Positions 19,486-32,088 of a stretch of DNA of 64,000 nt are shown in pieces (the stretch's first letter is position 1; each line of letters starts with the position of its first letter). Below the pieces are notes generated by a model. That model had not been told where the DNA came from and did not search any database. It saw only the letters and a list, made by a program, of their open reading frames with translations. The position numbers were made by a program, and so were the translations under genes. Source of the stretch: Brachycybe producta (Eukaryota > Arthropoda > Diplopoda > Playtdesmida > Andrognathidae); contig JAUPFP010000010.1 of NCBI GenBank assembly GCA_036925085.1, positions 1,977,688 through 2,041,687 on the forward strand. Reading direction: 5' to 3'.

Positions 19486-20138
19486 TTTTCGTTAAAAACT
19501 ACCTTTGACTAAGCATTCATTATGAATACAACTCTTGAGATCTAACATCAGACTGTGACACAAGTCGAAGACAGGCTTAACTTTTAATTTAGTAAATATA
19601 AATTGCTAAATTTGAGTTGTTTAGCTATTTTTTTTCTTCTTCTTCTTCTTCAGCAAATTCAAAACTAATCTCATGGGTTAACAGAGTTCAAACTGATACA
19701 ACCCCTTGAATTGAAATCAGCAATTTCCAAGGTTTTTTTTGGGGGGGGGGGGGGTGCTTTACAAATAGATCCCATCATTTATTTGTAAATTACGAAAAGA
19801 TGTTTTTGTACTTTGTCCAAGGACTTTTTTGTTTCTAATCATCAGTTTAGTTAATTTTCAAAACACGAAAAAAAAAAAATTCTAATAAAAAAACATGAGA
19901 CAGATAGATCAATAGGTAGATAAGTGGGTATATCGTGAATTTACAATTATAAGAAGAACAACAAAAAAAGCAGCTGTGTTTTGTTTAAAGTTCTCACCTT
20001 TCTAAATAATTACATGACCCACCTTATCTTTTTAATATTCTTGTAGATGAAGATGATGATGATCATAAATTATTAATAACGTATAAAACGAGAGATACCT
20101 TAAAGGTAAACTTAATATAACAATTCATCTAATTCTTT

Positions 20139-20184
<46 letters not shown>

Positions 20185-21356
20185 GGTGTGTGTTACCACG
20201 AGTTGCAAACTTTCTTCCCAAACTTCTCCCTCCATTTAAGAAAAAAACAAAATACATTTATAGCTGCAGGTGCTATTAAAGAAGACTTTATTCTCGATGA
20301 TTTTATAAAGAGATTGAATGAAATTGAGACTTTCTTTTCAGTCATTTTTCTCTATTTCTCTTTATTTCTCTCTCTCTCTTTCTTTGTGGTACACATACAC
20401 ACACCTGCCCGTTATCATCCAATAGAAAAACCACGTTGTTAGGCTTTCAAGTTTCAAGGTGTATAATACACACACACACAAGAAATGTCTTTTTAACAAC
20501 AACACACAAAAAAACGACAGCAGGTGATCACCAAGGAGAGGAATATTATAGAAGAAACACCTGGTTTAAAAATCTCTATCTTTTAAAAAAGGAAAACCTC
20601 AAGACCAATTACAGAAAGAAAATCACCAACCAACAAACCAACCAACTCCCTAACTCCAGACGACGACGACAACAACAACAATGAAATATATGTAGCACGC
20701 GTCTTTTATAGATAATAACTACGACGACTGTCCCCGCAAGAAATAAAAGCGTGTTACAGTGGCCCAAGAAAGGAGGAAGAGATGTATGGAGAAGGGAGGA
20801 GGAGAAGGGAGGAGGAGGAGGAGGAAAGGGAGCAGGAGAGGGTCAAGAGTAAAGAAAAAGCCAAGAAAAACACGTGCACACGGGCCACAATAAAGAAATG
20901 TCGAAGACCATCTGCTCATGTTTGTCCAGTCATAAACTCACAAATGAATGTAAAATAAGTACCACAGGTTCTATTATATATTTATAGGCCTATACGAGTG
21001 CGTGTGTCCATGATTTTGAAGAGAGAGAGACCAAGAAATTTAGACAATGACCATGAAAAGGGTTAATACAAGAAGTTACTTATTCCCCTTTTTTGTTGTA
21101 AGAACCGTCAGACGTCAACGTCAAAAATGTTGTACTGAACAAAGAAGAAATGCCAACACACCTGTCTTAAAAATACAATGAAGATCCATATTCGCATTAT
21201 ATTCTATAAAGCACCTGGTCCTCCCAACAATCCCGTTGCTGTTGTTTGCCGTCTTATTAGGTCTACTAATATTTAAATTATCAAATTGAAGAAAAATACT
21301 TTTTAATACGCAGGGTTGTCTCCATATTTGGAGGTTTTAATTATTATCTAAATATA
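19486..21356. other. Non-coding DNA with microsatellites
   Basis: Has a G14 run (19741-19754), a (TC)20 microsatellite (20141-20181), CA tracts near 20395 and 20468, and AGG-rich DNA at 20785-20835. No coding signal was recognised. Confidence 0.6.
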
Positions 21357-21358
21357 TA

Positions 21359-22266
21359 CAGGGTGGGCCATAAGTCAATAAGGGGTTTAATTATTTAATA
21401 ACTTTTTTGTTTGTTAATTATTTCATTTTTTAAATAAAGTTTACAAAAGGGACTTTTTTTTTTAATTACAAATGAAAATTAATTTCACAAAAATACCCCC
21501 CGAATTTTTGGCTTGGCAAACAAAGGGCTTTTTTCATAGCACTTTCAAATAACAGCTAATAATTCTGACTGTAGTGCTCAGATTTTTGTATGGATGTTGT
21601 TCTCGAGCTGCTGAATTGTCAGGGCTTGTTGACATACATCCGCTCCATCAGGTAACCCCCCCCCCCCACCTCCCAAAAAAACAAAATATATAATAGGGTA
21701 ACGTCTAATTAGGTGAAAGTAATGGCTAATTTGTGAATTTCGCGAAATTATTCGCTAGCCAAAAATTTGCTTTAGGAGCTCAGTTGTGGCTCGCGCCGTG
21801 TGGGCAGTGGCTCCATCCCACTGAAACCACATCTCAGACCTGATCTTAACCGCGAAACACACAATCTTGATCAATGATTATGCCTCGATATTGCTCGTCA
21901 GTGATCGTCGCTGCACTGCCATCATTCAAAAACGTAAGACCCGTTGGACACTCCCTGACGTACGAAACCACACGAGACAGTGCACCTGATGTGGTCAAAC
22001 TGACTCTCGTGAATTATATCTTTTTATTCTCAGTATACCCCAATCCTGCGACTGAAGTGGCGCTAGTAAGCTATTTATGTGAGAATAACAGAATTCTGAT
22101 TTTGAAAATAAAAATTAATGGGTTTCGTTTGTTGATCACTTTCGAATTTATCCATGATTAACTTTCAGCATGTCGATTAAAGAATACAAAAGAAACGTTT
22201 AAAAAAATCTTAATCTAAAATGTTATTTAAATTTTTAAACCCCATCCTGATTTGTGGCCCACCCCG
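21359..22266 (-). mobile_element. Decayed mariner-like (IS630/Tc1 superfamily) transposon
   Basis: Ends CAGGGTGGGCCATAAGTCA and, on the opposite strand, CGGGGTGGGCCACAAATCA, both running on to GGGGTTTAA. They form terminal repeats of about 32 bp flanked by TA on both sides. On the minus strand, near 21760-21845, a frame reads WFQWDGATAHTARATTELL, the second catalytic aspartate region typical of this superfamily. Further along (21530-21650) comes a C-terminal-like stretch (ALTIQQLENNIH) with stops. The ORF is broken by stops and insertions, and at 908 bp much has been lost. Confidence 0.85.
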
Positions 22267-22268
22267 TA

Positions 22269-24878
22269 TATATATTTTATAGAATAATTTATATAATAGA
22301 TAATAAAATCATTTTATTAAAAATTTCATATGGAAAAAAAAAGTTACTAATAAGAATGGTGAAAAAATGTCTAATCTTTAGTCGAAGAAAACCAATTTGT
22401 AATATTATTTTGTAACTACAAATGAAGATGAACCTCCACTCCACCACCCGCCTCAACACTTCGGGGTCATTCCAGAAATAGATATATAATAACAGAGTGG
22501 TCCAAGCAGCAGATGGTAAAATAATGTATCAAAAATAAGAAAAAAAGGAGGAGTTCACCTGACGAACGGACGGGCGGGTGGCTGAATAAATTATCATTTA
22601 TCACAGTTATCACTTTTTGCAACATAATTCTCCTAAACCCATCACAATAATATATTACACTGGCTGAAACCAAGGTATAGATAGATAAGCACGGTTAAAC
22701 AAATGATCAGAGTGAGTCTGGAGGAGGTTGTGTGTCTACTATGAAGAACCCGGTTTAGATGGGTGAAGGAAGGAAGGGAGAGTTACCTCCAGTTTATACC
22801 AGAGGAAAAGACCCCCCCCCCCCTCTCTCTCTCTCTCTCCTATATTCAGTTTTGCAATGGCAGGTGGCGAGCACGAGCTCACCTGTCCACCCCACCTCCT
22901 TTCATCTTATTCTCCAATCTCCAATTTAAAAAACCCAACAAGAGTATAAAAAAGTGGACAGTTTCACGCTCATATGCTCATCATAATGTGTGTCCCCCCC
23001 CCGCTGATATGAGGCCAAGAAATAGGCCTATAAAACCGACTAAACCAGAAAAAAAAATGATTACTTTGGTCAGTAAATCATTGCTTGGATGCATTTCCAA
23101 TTAATGGCAAAAAAAGTGGAGGAGGAGGAGGAGGAACTCGAAAAGCACACAAAAAACCTGTCAGATTCAATATTTTCCACAAGGTGCATAACGAAAACTC
23201 CAAAGTGATTTACCACTCACCCCCTCCTCTTAGCCCCCCCCCCCCCCAACCCCCTTCGAAGACCCTTTTATTTCAAACCAAACAAAAAGGTAGACTCGCA
23301 AAAAAAAAACCCATGACAATCTTAGGCAGGTGCCCTCCAAAGTAGTCACAATTTTCACCAAACTTATAACTAAAAGCTTGAACATTATTATTTCCATTCG
23401 TCATTTATGTTGTTACTTTCAGTCAAGTTACTTTTCGATCTTTTAAGTGGTCACTTAACCCCCCCCCTCCCCACCCACAAGAAAAATGGTCCTCCACCCT
23501 TAGATTTGTTTCAACATCTGTTACACGTGTGTCCATCACAAGACATTTATTTCAATTTATAGCCAACAGTGATCTGAATGGAACTGTAATTATGAAATAC
23601 ATCATCAAAGACAACAACAACACCACCTGTCTTCAGGTTGATTGTAGGAACCCCAATAATCATTTCAGAAAAGAAGAAAAAAAGCCTCGAAATTTATGTG
23701 AAATAAAACAAAACAAAAAAACACAAATAGATGACCAGTGTCCATCAAACCCCCTATTGTAAACTTAATCTAAACGATGAAATTTAATTGCTTAGACCCT
23801 GTAATTCTGGCAAACAACCACATTATTTCTTCTTACAATGATGGTTCACCCCGACCTCTCAAATTGCAATAAAAAATTAAAAGCCAATAAAAAGCTATAA
23901 AAGTTAATACAGATGGAGAAATACCTCTCCTGTCCTCCCTCTTAACTTTATATCCATTATATAATAAAAAAATAGGCCTCATACACAACGCCTTCTAGGC
24001 ACTATACCTATACATGCCATAAACGAAATAGGGCACCAAAGCAGAAAGAATAACAAAAAAAGTTAAGTTTATTAAATACCCATACTCATGGGAGGCTATC
24101 ATATATACAGTAATTATAATCAGCTGTCACGTGACAAAACAAACATGGCAGCTTAAACAGCCTAAAGACACTCTTGCACGTGCTGCATGACATCATAGAC
24201 GCAATGTTAAGCGAAAATTAATGGGTGGTGTTCCATCTCAAATGACAGCGAGGGCTGGAGGCGGAGCCTACCAATGATTCTAGGTAATATTGTTGGAGTA
24301 TATGCTCTGAGTGGTGGTGGATTTTAAGGTGGTTTTAAATGCTGGCATCAAAACTAAACCCAATTCAGAGTGGACTTCTTTGATGTGTTTCTACAGACTC
24401 TCATGACAATGAAACTTCGAAAATTCATTGCACGTGCATGGATCGGAAGAGCGGGAACGGAAACGTTGACTGCAATAAATTCGCAATGAAGTCTGCAAGA
24501 CAAGAATGTCTTCATTTTCTAGAAGCAATGCGAATATCAAACGTTAGGCCAATTCAGAGTGGGTTTCTTTAAGGTGTACGTTTCTAATACTTTCTATAGA
24601 TGCTCATGAGTAGTGAATTACTGTAATTAAATTACTTTTTCGTGTGTAATATTATGTAAAAAAATCCCATGAAATTCAAGTTATTGATATCACCCACAGC
24701 CTGAAATGTTTATAATTGCATCACCCGTGTTAACACCCCCCCCCCCCCAAAAAAACCGAATATAAGAAGAAGTTTCGAAAAATATCCGTTCGGATAGTGC
24801 CGTATATCTGATCTGACACCCTGAAAAACAGTCATATATCCGAAATTTCAGATATCCGTCGGAAGTCCGCGGTATGAC
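22269..24878. other. Non-coding DNA with a degenerate direct repeat
   Basis: CCAATTCAGAGTGG followed by similar TTTCTT...CTCATGA text occurs at about 24360 and again at about 24550, a divergent duplication roughly 190 bp apart. Long C-runs occur near 22814, 23236 and 24737. No exon was recognised. Confidence 0.5.
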
Positions 24879-25170
24879 TATTCTCTCTTTCAGGTAGGAA
24901 ATGAAGAGAAACTTTGAAAGTGTTTTAGAAACTACAATGGTGGTTCAATCACTCAAGAGTATTTTCGTGTTGATATCTTTCAAAATAAGCTTTTATGTAT
25001 ACGTTCAAAATGATCCAACTTGAAGATATTTTTTTTTTAATTCTTGTCTATAAAAAGTTTATTTTGAAAGATATCAACATGAAAATATCCTTAAGTGATT
25101 GAGATACCCCTTCTAGTTTATAAAACACTTAATTTCCTCTTAATTTTGCTCTTTTCTGAAAGACAGAATA
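24879..25170. mobile_element. MITE family B, copy 1
   Basis: Ends TATTCTCTCTTTCAG and, inverted, TATTCTGTCTTTCAG. The inner arms GTTGATATCTTTCAAAATAA and its complement make most of the 292 bp a hairpin. The terminal TA probably is the target site. Relatives lie at 36209-36488, 58979-59454 and 60534-60766. Confidence 0.85.
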
Positions 25171-25407
25171 ATTAACAGTTCCGAAATCAGCTGTTTTTGT
25201 TCATAAACTCATTTTATAATTTGGTCTCCGACGTGACCAAACGAACACGGCCGCTTTATTTAACCTTTATAAAGAGAACCTAGCTTTAGACGTAAACCCC
25301 CTAATCAAGAGATGGGTTTATATAAAAGCCTTTTTATTATCGTTACACACTTTTTTTAACTTCATAATTTGTTTGTTCACCACCTGAAATATTTGAAATT
25401 AATTCAC

Positions 25408-25485
25408 AGGGGACGGGGATCGAACTCATGGCCAACATTACCACCATTACAGTGGGCTGAGACGCTAACCAACAAGAGAAGAGGG
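25408..25485 (-). repeat. tRNA-derived SINE head
   Basis: On the minus strand an A-box-like TTGGTTAGCGTCTC (25459-25472) and a B-box-like GAGTTCGATCCCC (25415-25427) sit at tRNA spacing. The flanks do not fold into a complete cloverleaf, so this looks like a SINE promoter rather than a working tRNA gene. Confidence 0.6.
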
Positions 25486-26674
25486 GCTTGATTAGAGGTC
25501 GTTTTTCCTTACTTTTTAGACCTTTTTGTTATAAATGCGAGTTTTTGTGCTAAAAAAAACTTCAGAAAAAAAAAGAACAAAAGAAAAGTCTACACTAAAA
25601 TCCATAATTAAATTATTAAAGAAATAACAATTGAGCGTTCTAATGTAAAACGACAAAAGAAAAACGTCTAAACAAATAAAATTCAGTGGTTAACACTTTA
25701 GAAAATAGAAAAGAAAGACAAAACCAAGATAAAAATAGAATTTGTGTGTGTCATTCACATTCATTATTTCAAGTAGATATTCTTTTTTTTTCATGTCTTT
25801 AAAAGTTACTTAAGAAATGAAATTCATTACTATCTTCAGGACTACTACCATCACTAAGGAAAAAGGGGGAAGAAGTGATTGAATGCATTTTACTAATAAT
25901 GATGAAAGAACAGCAAAGCAAGTGTTTGAAAAATGCGTTCTTCCTACCACTTTTGCAGATTAATCTTTTTTTTTTTTCTAACGCAAACTTTGAAAGGTGA
26001 TGAAGAGAAGAAGAAAAAAAACGATAATTGGAAGTGGTATTGGTATCGTAAAACTTTCGATTTTTTTTTTATAAAAACGAGTTTTCAATCAATTTTACTA
26101 AAACTGGTTAAACTCCATCAACTTAATCATGAAGTCTCTAATAATGACGAAAATCATCATTATCGGACTATATACTAAAATTGTAAATTATGCTTCAAAT
26201 TCAAACTAAAAAAAAGCTGAATTTACAAAATCTCTCCAATTTTTACCAAAGTTCTATTTTTAGAACCTTCATTTCCTAAACATGATCATAAATAAATTGA
26301 TCAAGTAATAAAATGAGGGGAGGAGAAGGGAGGAGGGGGAAGAAAGAAGAAGTTGAAACTATAGCAATGAACTGAATGAGAAATCCTGGCTAATTAACTG
26401 ATGATCATTAAGTTGCTCATCTTAATGATCAATATTTCATTCTATAAAATGATTATCCTAACTGTCTTTCTCTCCCTCTCCTTCTCTCTCCATGGCCAAT
26501 TTCAACAATCTTAGTGGAAATTTAAGACAGAATAAAGTGCAAATTGAAACAAGACCATAAAGTACGTTATAGAAGAGGACAAAAAAGTGGATTCTATAAA
26601 ACTTAACAGAACCCTTGGCATGGAGGAGTGTATGGGCCAAGTGCATTGAACTAATTGCACTGATACTTTCTCAA
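25486..26674. other. Non-coding AT-rich DNA
   Basis: T-rich and A-rich tracts. An 81-codon frame at 25933-26178 is lysine/phenylalanine-rich and lacks motifs. Nothing else was recognised. Confidence 0.55.
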
Positions 26675-27010
26675 AAGCGCCGATCGCACTGGCTATTTTT
26701 CTCGCAAGATTACGTGCAAGAAATTAGTCAAATATTACTGTAAATTTTACACAGTTTCTTGCAAGAAAAACGAAGATCAGCGTTTTCCGTACGACGGTGT
26801 GCCAGAAACCACTCTTTAAGTCTCGCAAGAGTATTATGACATTAGGCAAATAATTCACGAACACATTGTTGTGATTCTTGCTTTAAATATTGCCAATGTG
26901 AAAGCCGTCTTATAGAAAACGCTGAGAAAACTGTGCAAGATTCACAACAACATTTGACTTATTTCTTGAACGAAATCTTGCACAAAAAATAGCCAGTGTG
27001 ATCGCCGCTT
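26675..27010. mobile_element. MITE family A, copy 2 (complete)
   Basis: 336 bp. The left end AAGCGCCGATCGCACTGG and the right end CCAGTGTGATCGCCGCTT are inverted repeats continuing into GCTATTTTT / AAAAAATAGC. The body carries repeated CTTGCAAGA/TCTTGCA words. It is the most complete copy of the family seen here. Confidence 0.85.
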
Positions 27011-29194
27011 AACACCTCTTTCACTTTCTCTCTTTCTGATAAGGAAAATTTAGGAAGAAACCCGATGAACATAAGCAACAACGTTATCTCAAGTTCTTCT
27101 CTTTAGAGAACATTTTATTCAAACAAGACGAAAATCAATGTATCGATTCAGTTCATTATATAAGAGAGATCTCGGTACAATATTGTGTCCAGCAAAAACA
27201 ACACAAAAACAAGTGAAGTCTCATAACTTGACGAAACCTCAGGACCATCCCCCATCTTTTCATCAGACAAGACAGAAAGAGAGATTTACGAAAAAGTCAC
27301 TGATCCTGATCTGCATCATGTTCAAAACACTGAATCAGTATCAATTTATCATTCAGCAGATGATAATTCAAAAAAAAAAAAAAAATACCGTGGCCTAGTA
27401 GGTTTCACTCAGTTTGGATGGCGACTGTCGGACGCGGGCGGCGAGACCATCGACAAACTTTCACTTGCTGTGTTTTTTTTTGTTATTATTTATAAAAAAA
27501 TCAACTAAAAAACAAACAACCAAGAAGAAATGAATGAGTCCAAAAACCTCTCTGAAAACTAATATCCCACCCTCCCTCCCTTACTTCATCGTTTCCTAAA
27601 AAAAACTGAAGAGAAAATCTTAAAAAAAAAATTGCATTCTAAAAATAACGACCAGGATTTGTTGTTTAATTTCCACAACAAAAATAAAACTGGCGCCTTT
27701 TTAGCATGTGGCAAAAAAATAAATAAAATAAAAGATCACCAAAAATAAATCATATCTAAAAAAAAATACAAGTTCAACCCGTTATGTCACAAATGGCATA
27801 ATATAATGGGCGAGAGTAGAAGGGGCGGGCGAGCAGAGGGCAAAAGGCTCCCCCCCCCCGCCCCAACCCAATTATCAATCACACTCCTGAGGTCCCATTC
27901 CCCCATAACAATTATACCACCATTGATAGTTGGTGAACTTCGTGGATGAATATAGTGAGAGATAGAGAAATGAAGGCATTGGACCACAAGTGAAGCGAAA
28001 ATCCGTTCAAATAAAATTAAGAAACTGTAAACAACAACAACAAAACAATAAATTTAAATTACGTGAGCGGATAAAAGAAAAAAACAAATCTTACAAAGAA
28101 ACTTGCCCAATTTCACCGCTAAAACGAAACTAATTTAATTTAATTTGTACCATATGTAAGAATAAATGTATTTATTTCAATGTTGAAATCTCATTTCAAC
28201 CCCCCAGTTGGAAATTCACCTTCTAATAAAAACCGAAAACAATTTAAACGTTCTCTCCCCCCCCCCCGGCCGACTAACAAGCAATTAATTCATTAATTCA
28301 TTAATTCATTCAATGGAGCATTAAATTGATTGATAACACACACTCCATACTACAAAAAATGGTCGTAAACAAACTAGATTATTACCCTAAACCTGCGAAC
28401 CTATATTATATATAACAAGAAATTCTAGGAACCCTCTGGATCTATGTTGCATTCTATTAGTGTGGTCATTATGCAAACAATAATATAAAAAATGTGCAAA
28501 GCGGTTTTTTGATAAAAAAAAAAATTGTTCGTTTTATGAAAATAGAAAGAAATTAAGAAATTTCCCCTAAAAAATTTCAAAACCAAAATGCAAATTTATG
28601 CAAATTTCCAATTAAAATATTGCGATGTATGTGCATTTTATTACGGATTAAACTGAGTATTGCACATGTGCACTTGTATAATGATACCAAAGGTGTTGGC
28701 CTTTTTATAATTTTAATTTATAAATTAAATTAAATAATTTATAAATTATAAAAAATACAGGCTTTCTAATATTTTCTTTTTGAATTTAAAATAATAAGAG
28801 TATTTCTTTCATAATATACAGAAGATGGGCTATATTTTTATAGCTAAAAATATCCAAGATCCAAAAACCCTAACCTACAACACTTCTAAAATCAGAGACA
28901 GAAACAGTTTCAGTCTTTGTGGGTCATTTGACTCATTTAGCGACATCTTCCGGCATCAACGTAAAACTAAACTACACAACAAGGTAGCTCAACTAGGAGC
29001 TCTACGTAATATAAAGCATTCAGTGCGATAGCTTAGTGTAATCAATAGATGGCGCCACTCTACTTAAGCGCTAAATTATCTTTCATTTCAATCATTACAA
29101 TAAAACACTAGCAATTTATGACATTCAACGTTCTCTCTTCATAAAGAGAAATGGAAACATAATTTGAGAGAATCGAGGACTAAAGATACCTTTG
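27011..29194. other. Non-coding DNA
   Basis: AT-rich. Near 27390 a TGGCCTAGTAGG motif resembles a tRNA A box but no B box follows. A palindromic AT-rich stretch (TTTATAATTTTAATTTATAAATT) lies near 28705. No gene was recognised. Confidence 0.5.
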
Positions 29195-29898
29195 AAGCCG
29201 GGTATTAACCCCAAAAAGTGCAAGCAAGAGCAAACCATTTGCAAGCTGCCCGTTGATGTTTGTTTGTGTTCCCTTGAAATGCTCACCTTGCGTCCATACC
29301 GGAGCGAATATGTTCGTGTTCGCAGTTGATCCATCGTTTACAGCGATCACTCTAGCACTCTAAACAGATCCACAAGTACTTCAACAATACAATAATCACC
29401 GTCCACACTAAACAAGCACGCACAAGTCTTTTCCTTGATGCACCGCTATCCACCTGACCTTTTTCGAACATCTGAATCTGAATAAATACTCTGCAAGCAG
29501 CTCAATTGGCCTGTGGCAGAGGGACTTCATAGTCCAAATGCAGCATAATAATGCATTGTCAATAATCCTAACCTGATTTTATGTAACACCCGCCTAACTT
29601 TCTAAAACATCTATAATTCCCCATGCACAACATCCTCTGGAAGCAAATTCCATTGTCGAATGACCCGTGGAACAAAAGACCAATAATATGAGTCTGTACG
29701 AGCAAAAATCTCCCTAATTTTCTTAGAGTGGTCCCCCCTTCCCAAACAATTAGCCTTGCTCAAAGAACTCAACACAGGCAGTAACATTTTTTTCAACATG
29801 AGCGAGCGAATGTTTGCTCGCACACTAACCGGTACTCATCAGACGACTATTGAGTGAGAATGCCCGCTCGCTCTTGTGGTGAATACCCCACCCGGCTT
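29195..29898. mobile_element. Inverted-repeat element family C, copy 1
   Basis: Ends AAGCCGGGTATTAACCCC and GGTGAATACCCCACCCGGCTT. It shares CAGTTGATCCATCG and AATCACCGTCCACAC with the copy at 38274-39065. A fragment of a non-LTR retrotransposon sits inside it. Confidence 0.75.
29611..29823 (-). pseudogene. Non-LTR retrotransposon fragment (C-terminal reverse-transcriptase ORF)
   Basis: The minus frame reads ...KIREIFARTDSYYWSFVPRVIRQWNLLPEDVV before a stop. The pattern R-D-x-Y-x-x-SF-x-PR-x-IR-x-WN-x-LP-x-x-V is the familiar C-terminal tail of RTE/CR1/Jockey-type polymerases in invertebrates. Only about 70 codons survive, with no polymerase core. It is a 5'-truncated, dead copy nested in the surrounding inverted-repeat element, about 29440-29830. 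Confidence 0.7.
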
Positions 29899-30466
29899 AA
29901 CATACTATACAATTAAACGTCACTCGCCCACGACGTTTTTCCTCTAACGTAGGAGTTAAACTACCTGCACAAGTATATCTTGCTTCAAAAAAATAACTCC
30001 TGGTTCTGGCACAAATTCAATAAGAAAAACTTGACATTTTAAATTCAACTTGAACCCTATATAACCAGGACTCAAAACACGGAAAAATCCTCCTCAAGGT
30101 TATTTAATAAAAAGTGTGGTTTTATATGTTGCTACACTGCTTCACGAGAGAGTTCAAGTTTGAATTTGAGTTTACGAAACTCGGACTTCCTAAGTTCAGT
30201 CAGTTCGATGGACTTCTTTATCATTATAAGTCCAACCTTCTGACAATTCTTACTTATTATCAGTTACTTACAGTGGGACCATTCCTTTTTAGAACGTTTA
30301 CCCAAATTAAGCTTTAAATACATGTAGTATACATACTGGTAGTACACTGTATGTACTTATAGTAAACATATGCTTAGTATGCTTACATTTTTATCAACTT
30401 ACATGTACAAGAACCATACCTGCTGCTGCTGCTGCTGCTGCATACATTAAAAAACTGCTAACTTAC
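29899..30466. other. Putative intron with a CTG microsatellite
   Basis: TGCTGC repeats at 30421-30441 lie about 26 bp inside the intron that follows the minus-strand exon at 30467. No other feature was recognised. Confidence 0.5.
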
Positions 30467-30608
30467 CAGTTTTAGGTTTTCCAATTCTCCTAGCCAAGTT
30501 CCCAGTAGTTTTTGTGGGTCGTCGTCATCCAAATCTTCTTCATGGTCACTGTCCGGTTCTGCCTCGCTCGTACTGCTGTATGTACTGTCCTCGAATTCAG
30601 TGGAGGCC
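30467..30608 (-). CDS. Internal exon of an MRL-family (RIAM/lamellipodin/MIG-10-like) adaptor
   Basis: A 142-bp exon bounded by TTTTTCTATAAG|G (acceptor) and CTG|GTAAGT (donor). It encodes one base plus 47 codons and ends in phase 0. After an acidic stretch (DSDHEEDLDDDD) comes QKLLGTWLGELENLKL, matching the short N-terminal helix of RIAM/lamellipodin proteins, which couple Ras/Rap GTPases and talin to actin. In those proteins this helix also follows an acidic run. The RA-PH core and proline-rich exons were not found, so the gene would have to extend leftwards across long introns. The match rests on about 15 residues; another protein with an acidic-amphipathic segment is possible. Confidence 0.6.
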
Positions 30609-31835
30609 CTTATAGAAAAACAACAAGAAAAACAAAACAAGATTACTTTTTCAGCAAAAACAAGAGCTACAAAAATTAAAATCACATTTTTTTTTGTAGC
30701 CTTTACTAAAAATGAAAAACATGTTTTGAAAATTTTTAACTTTGGAATTGAGATCTATAACGGTATTAGAAAGAAAAAAACCTTCCATAGTAATCGAGGC
30801 CACTTTGCAATTTGCAAAAGTGTTTTTTTTTATATATTAATTTAAAAAAAAAACCCCAACTCCCCCCCCCCCATTTGAACTGAAAAGAAATGAACTCCCA
30901 TATTATTTTTTTTATTAAGACGTGTGCATTATTATAATACTAATGATAATGAGTTCGCATAATTATAATTATGTAAAAGTACAATAATTACAAAGATGAT
31001 GATTTTTTCTTTCTTTCTAAAGGTCTAGCCATAAAATATAAACCTATTTTTTTGTAGCAATACTAACTTATGCTGACGATGATGAAGAAAACGCAATTCA
31101 AAGAGTGACACAACCACCACAAAGATCAATAATAATAATTCTCTATGAGAAAGAGCAGCTTCTTTATACATTATAATATTATTATAATAATTATAGTATG
31201 TCCTACATTTATATTAGAAATGTTTTAAGTTGCAAGTGATGGAACAACATAAAACAAATGGCATAAAATCATAAATATGTAGAAAAGGAAACAAGGTGAT
31301 GTGGTTTATTATAATAAGAGAAATGGCTGTTTTTCATTTTTACAATTTGCATTATTTCATATATATGAAGGTCAATTAATTCACAGGAGAATGAAAAAAA
31401 AAACCCCAGTTAATTGACAATTTGAGAGAGAGAGAGAGAGAGAGAGCGAAAGATCATCTCTCATTCATATAAGGGGGCGTGTTATAACACTAATAATGAA
31501 TGAACCACTAAGTACAAGTGTCATGATGATAAACAATATGGATGACAAGTTGCCAGTACACTGAGTACAGTTATATAATAAGGAGTTATAAGGGGTGTAT
31601 GTGTTTTTTTTATAAGAACCACCACACACTGAGCCTCCCATTGTATTCTTTAACCGGAAGAGTATCCTCCTCCGCCAACACCACAACAACCAACAACAAA
31701 CAAAAAAAAACAGAAATGAATAAAACAATCAATTTTTCTAATAAAGACACACATTGTGTGTTTGTTTCGTGTTTTTACATTTCAAAATCTTCACCAAATC
31801 AAAAATAGGCCTATAAATAGGACGGCTGAATTAAA
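30609..31835. other. Putative intron or upstream DNA
   Basis: AT-rich with ATTATAAT tracts and a (GA) microsatellite at 31424-31446. TAGGCCTA occurs at 31806-31813. No exon was recognised. Confidence 0.5.
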
Positions 31836-32020
31836 CAGGCAAGTGGGCTCAGCATTAAAATTTTATTGCCCCCGCCCTTTTATGAACGTCATCAATTTCT
31901 TTCTAATTGGTCTAATGTCACATTCTCAACCCCTTTTCAATTTCTAATTGGTTGATATTTGGTCTGACGTTCATAAAAGGGCGGGGCCAATAAAATTTTA
32001 ATGCTAGGCACAATTGCCTG
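31836..32020. mobile_element. MITE family D, copy 1
   Basis: 185 bp. The arms CAGGCAA...AGCATTAAAATTTTATTG and CAATAAAATTTTAATGCT...TTGCCTG, then CCGCCCTTTTATGAACGTCA and its complement, make a near-complete hairpin. The centre carries two TTCTAATTGGT words. Four other copies are in the window. Confidence 0.88.
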
Positions 32021-32045
32021 CATGAATTAACGGTGTGTTCCAGTT

Positions 32046-32088
32046 GGAACGATTCTAACTGGGGTCGTCCCAGTTAGAGAATCGTTCC
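32046..32088. repeat. Short foldback repeat
   Basis: GGAACGATTCTAACTGGG and CCCAGTTAGAGAATCGTTCC face each other across a 5-base loop. It lies 25 bp from the neighbouring MITE and could be a separate small foldback element. Confidence 0.7.

Noticed and set aside
21874..22161. 95-codon plus-strand frame
   Set aside because: Shadow of the decayed transposase, which reads on the minus strand.
27389..27480. Possible tRNA or SINE head on the plus strand
   Set aside because: Good A-box-like word but no B box or cloverleaf.
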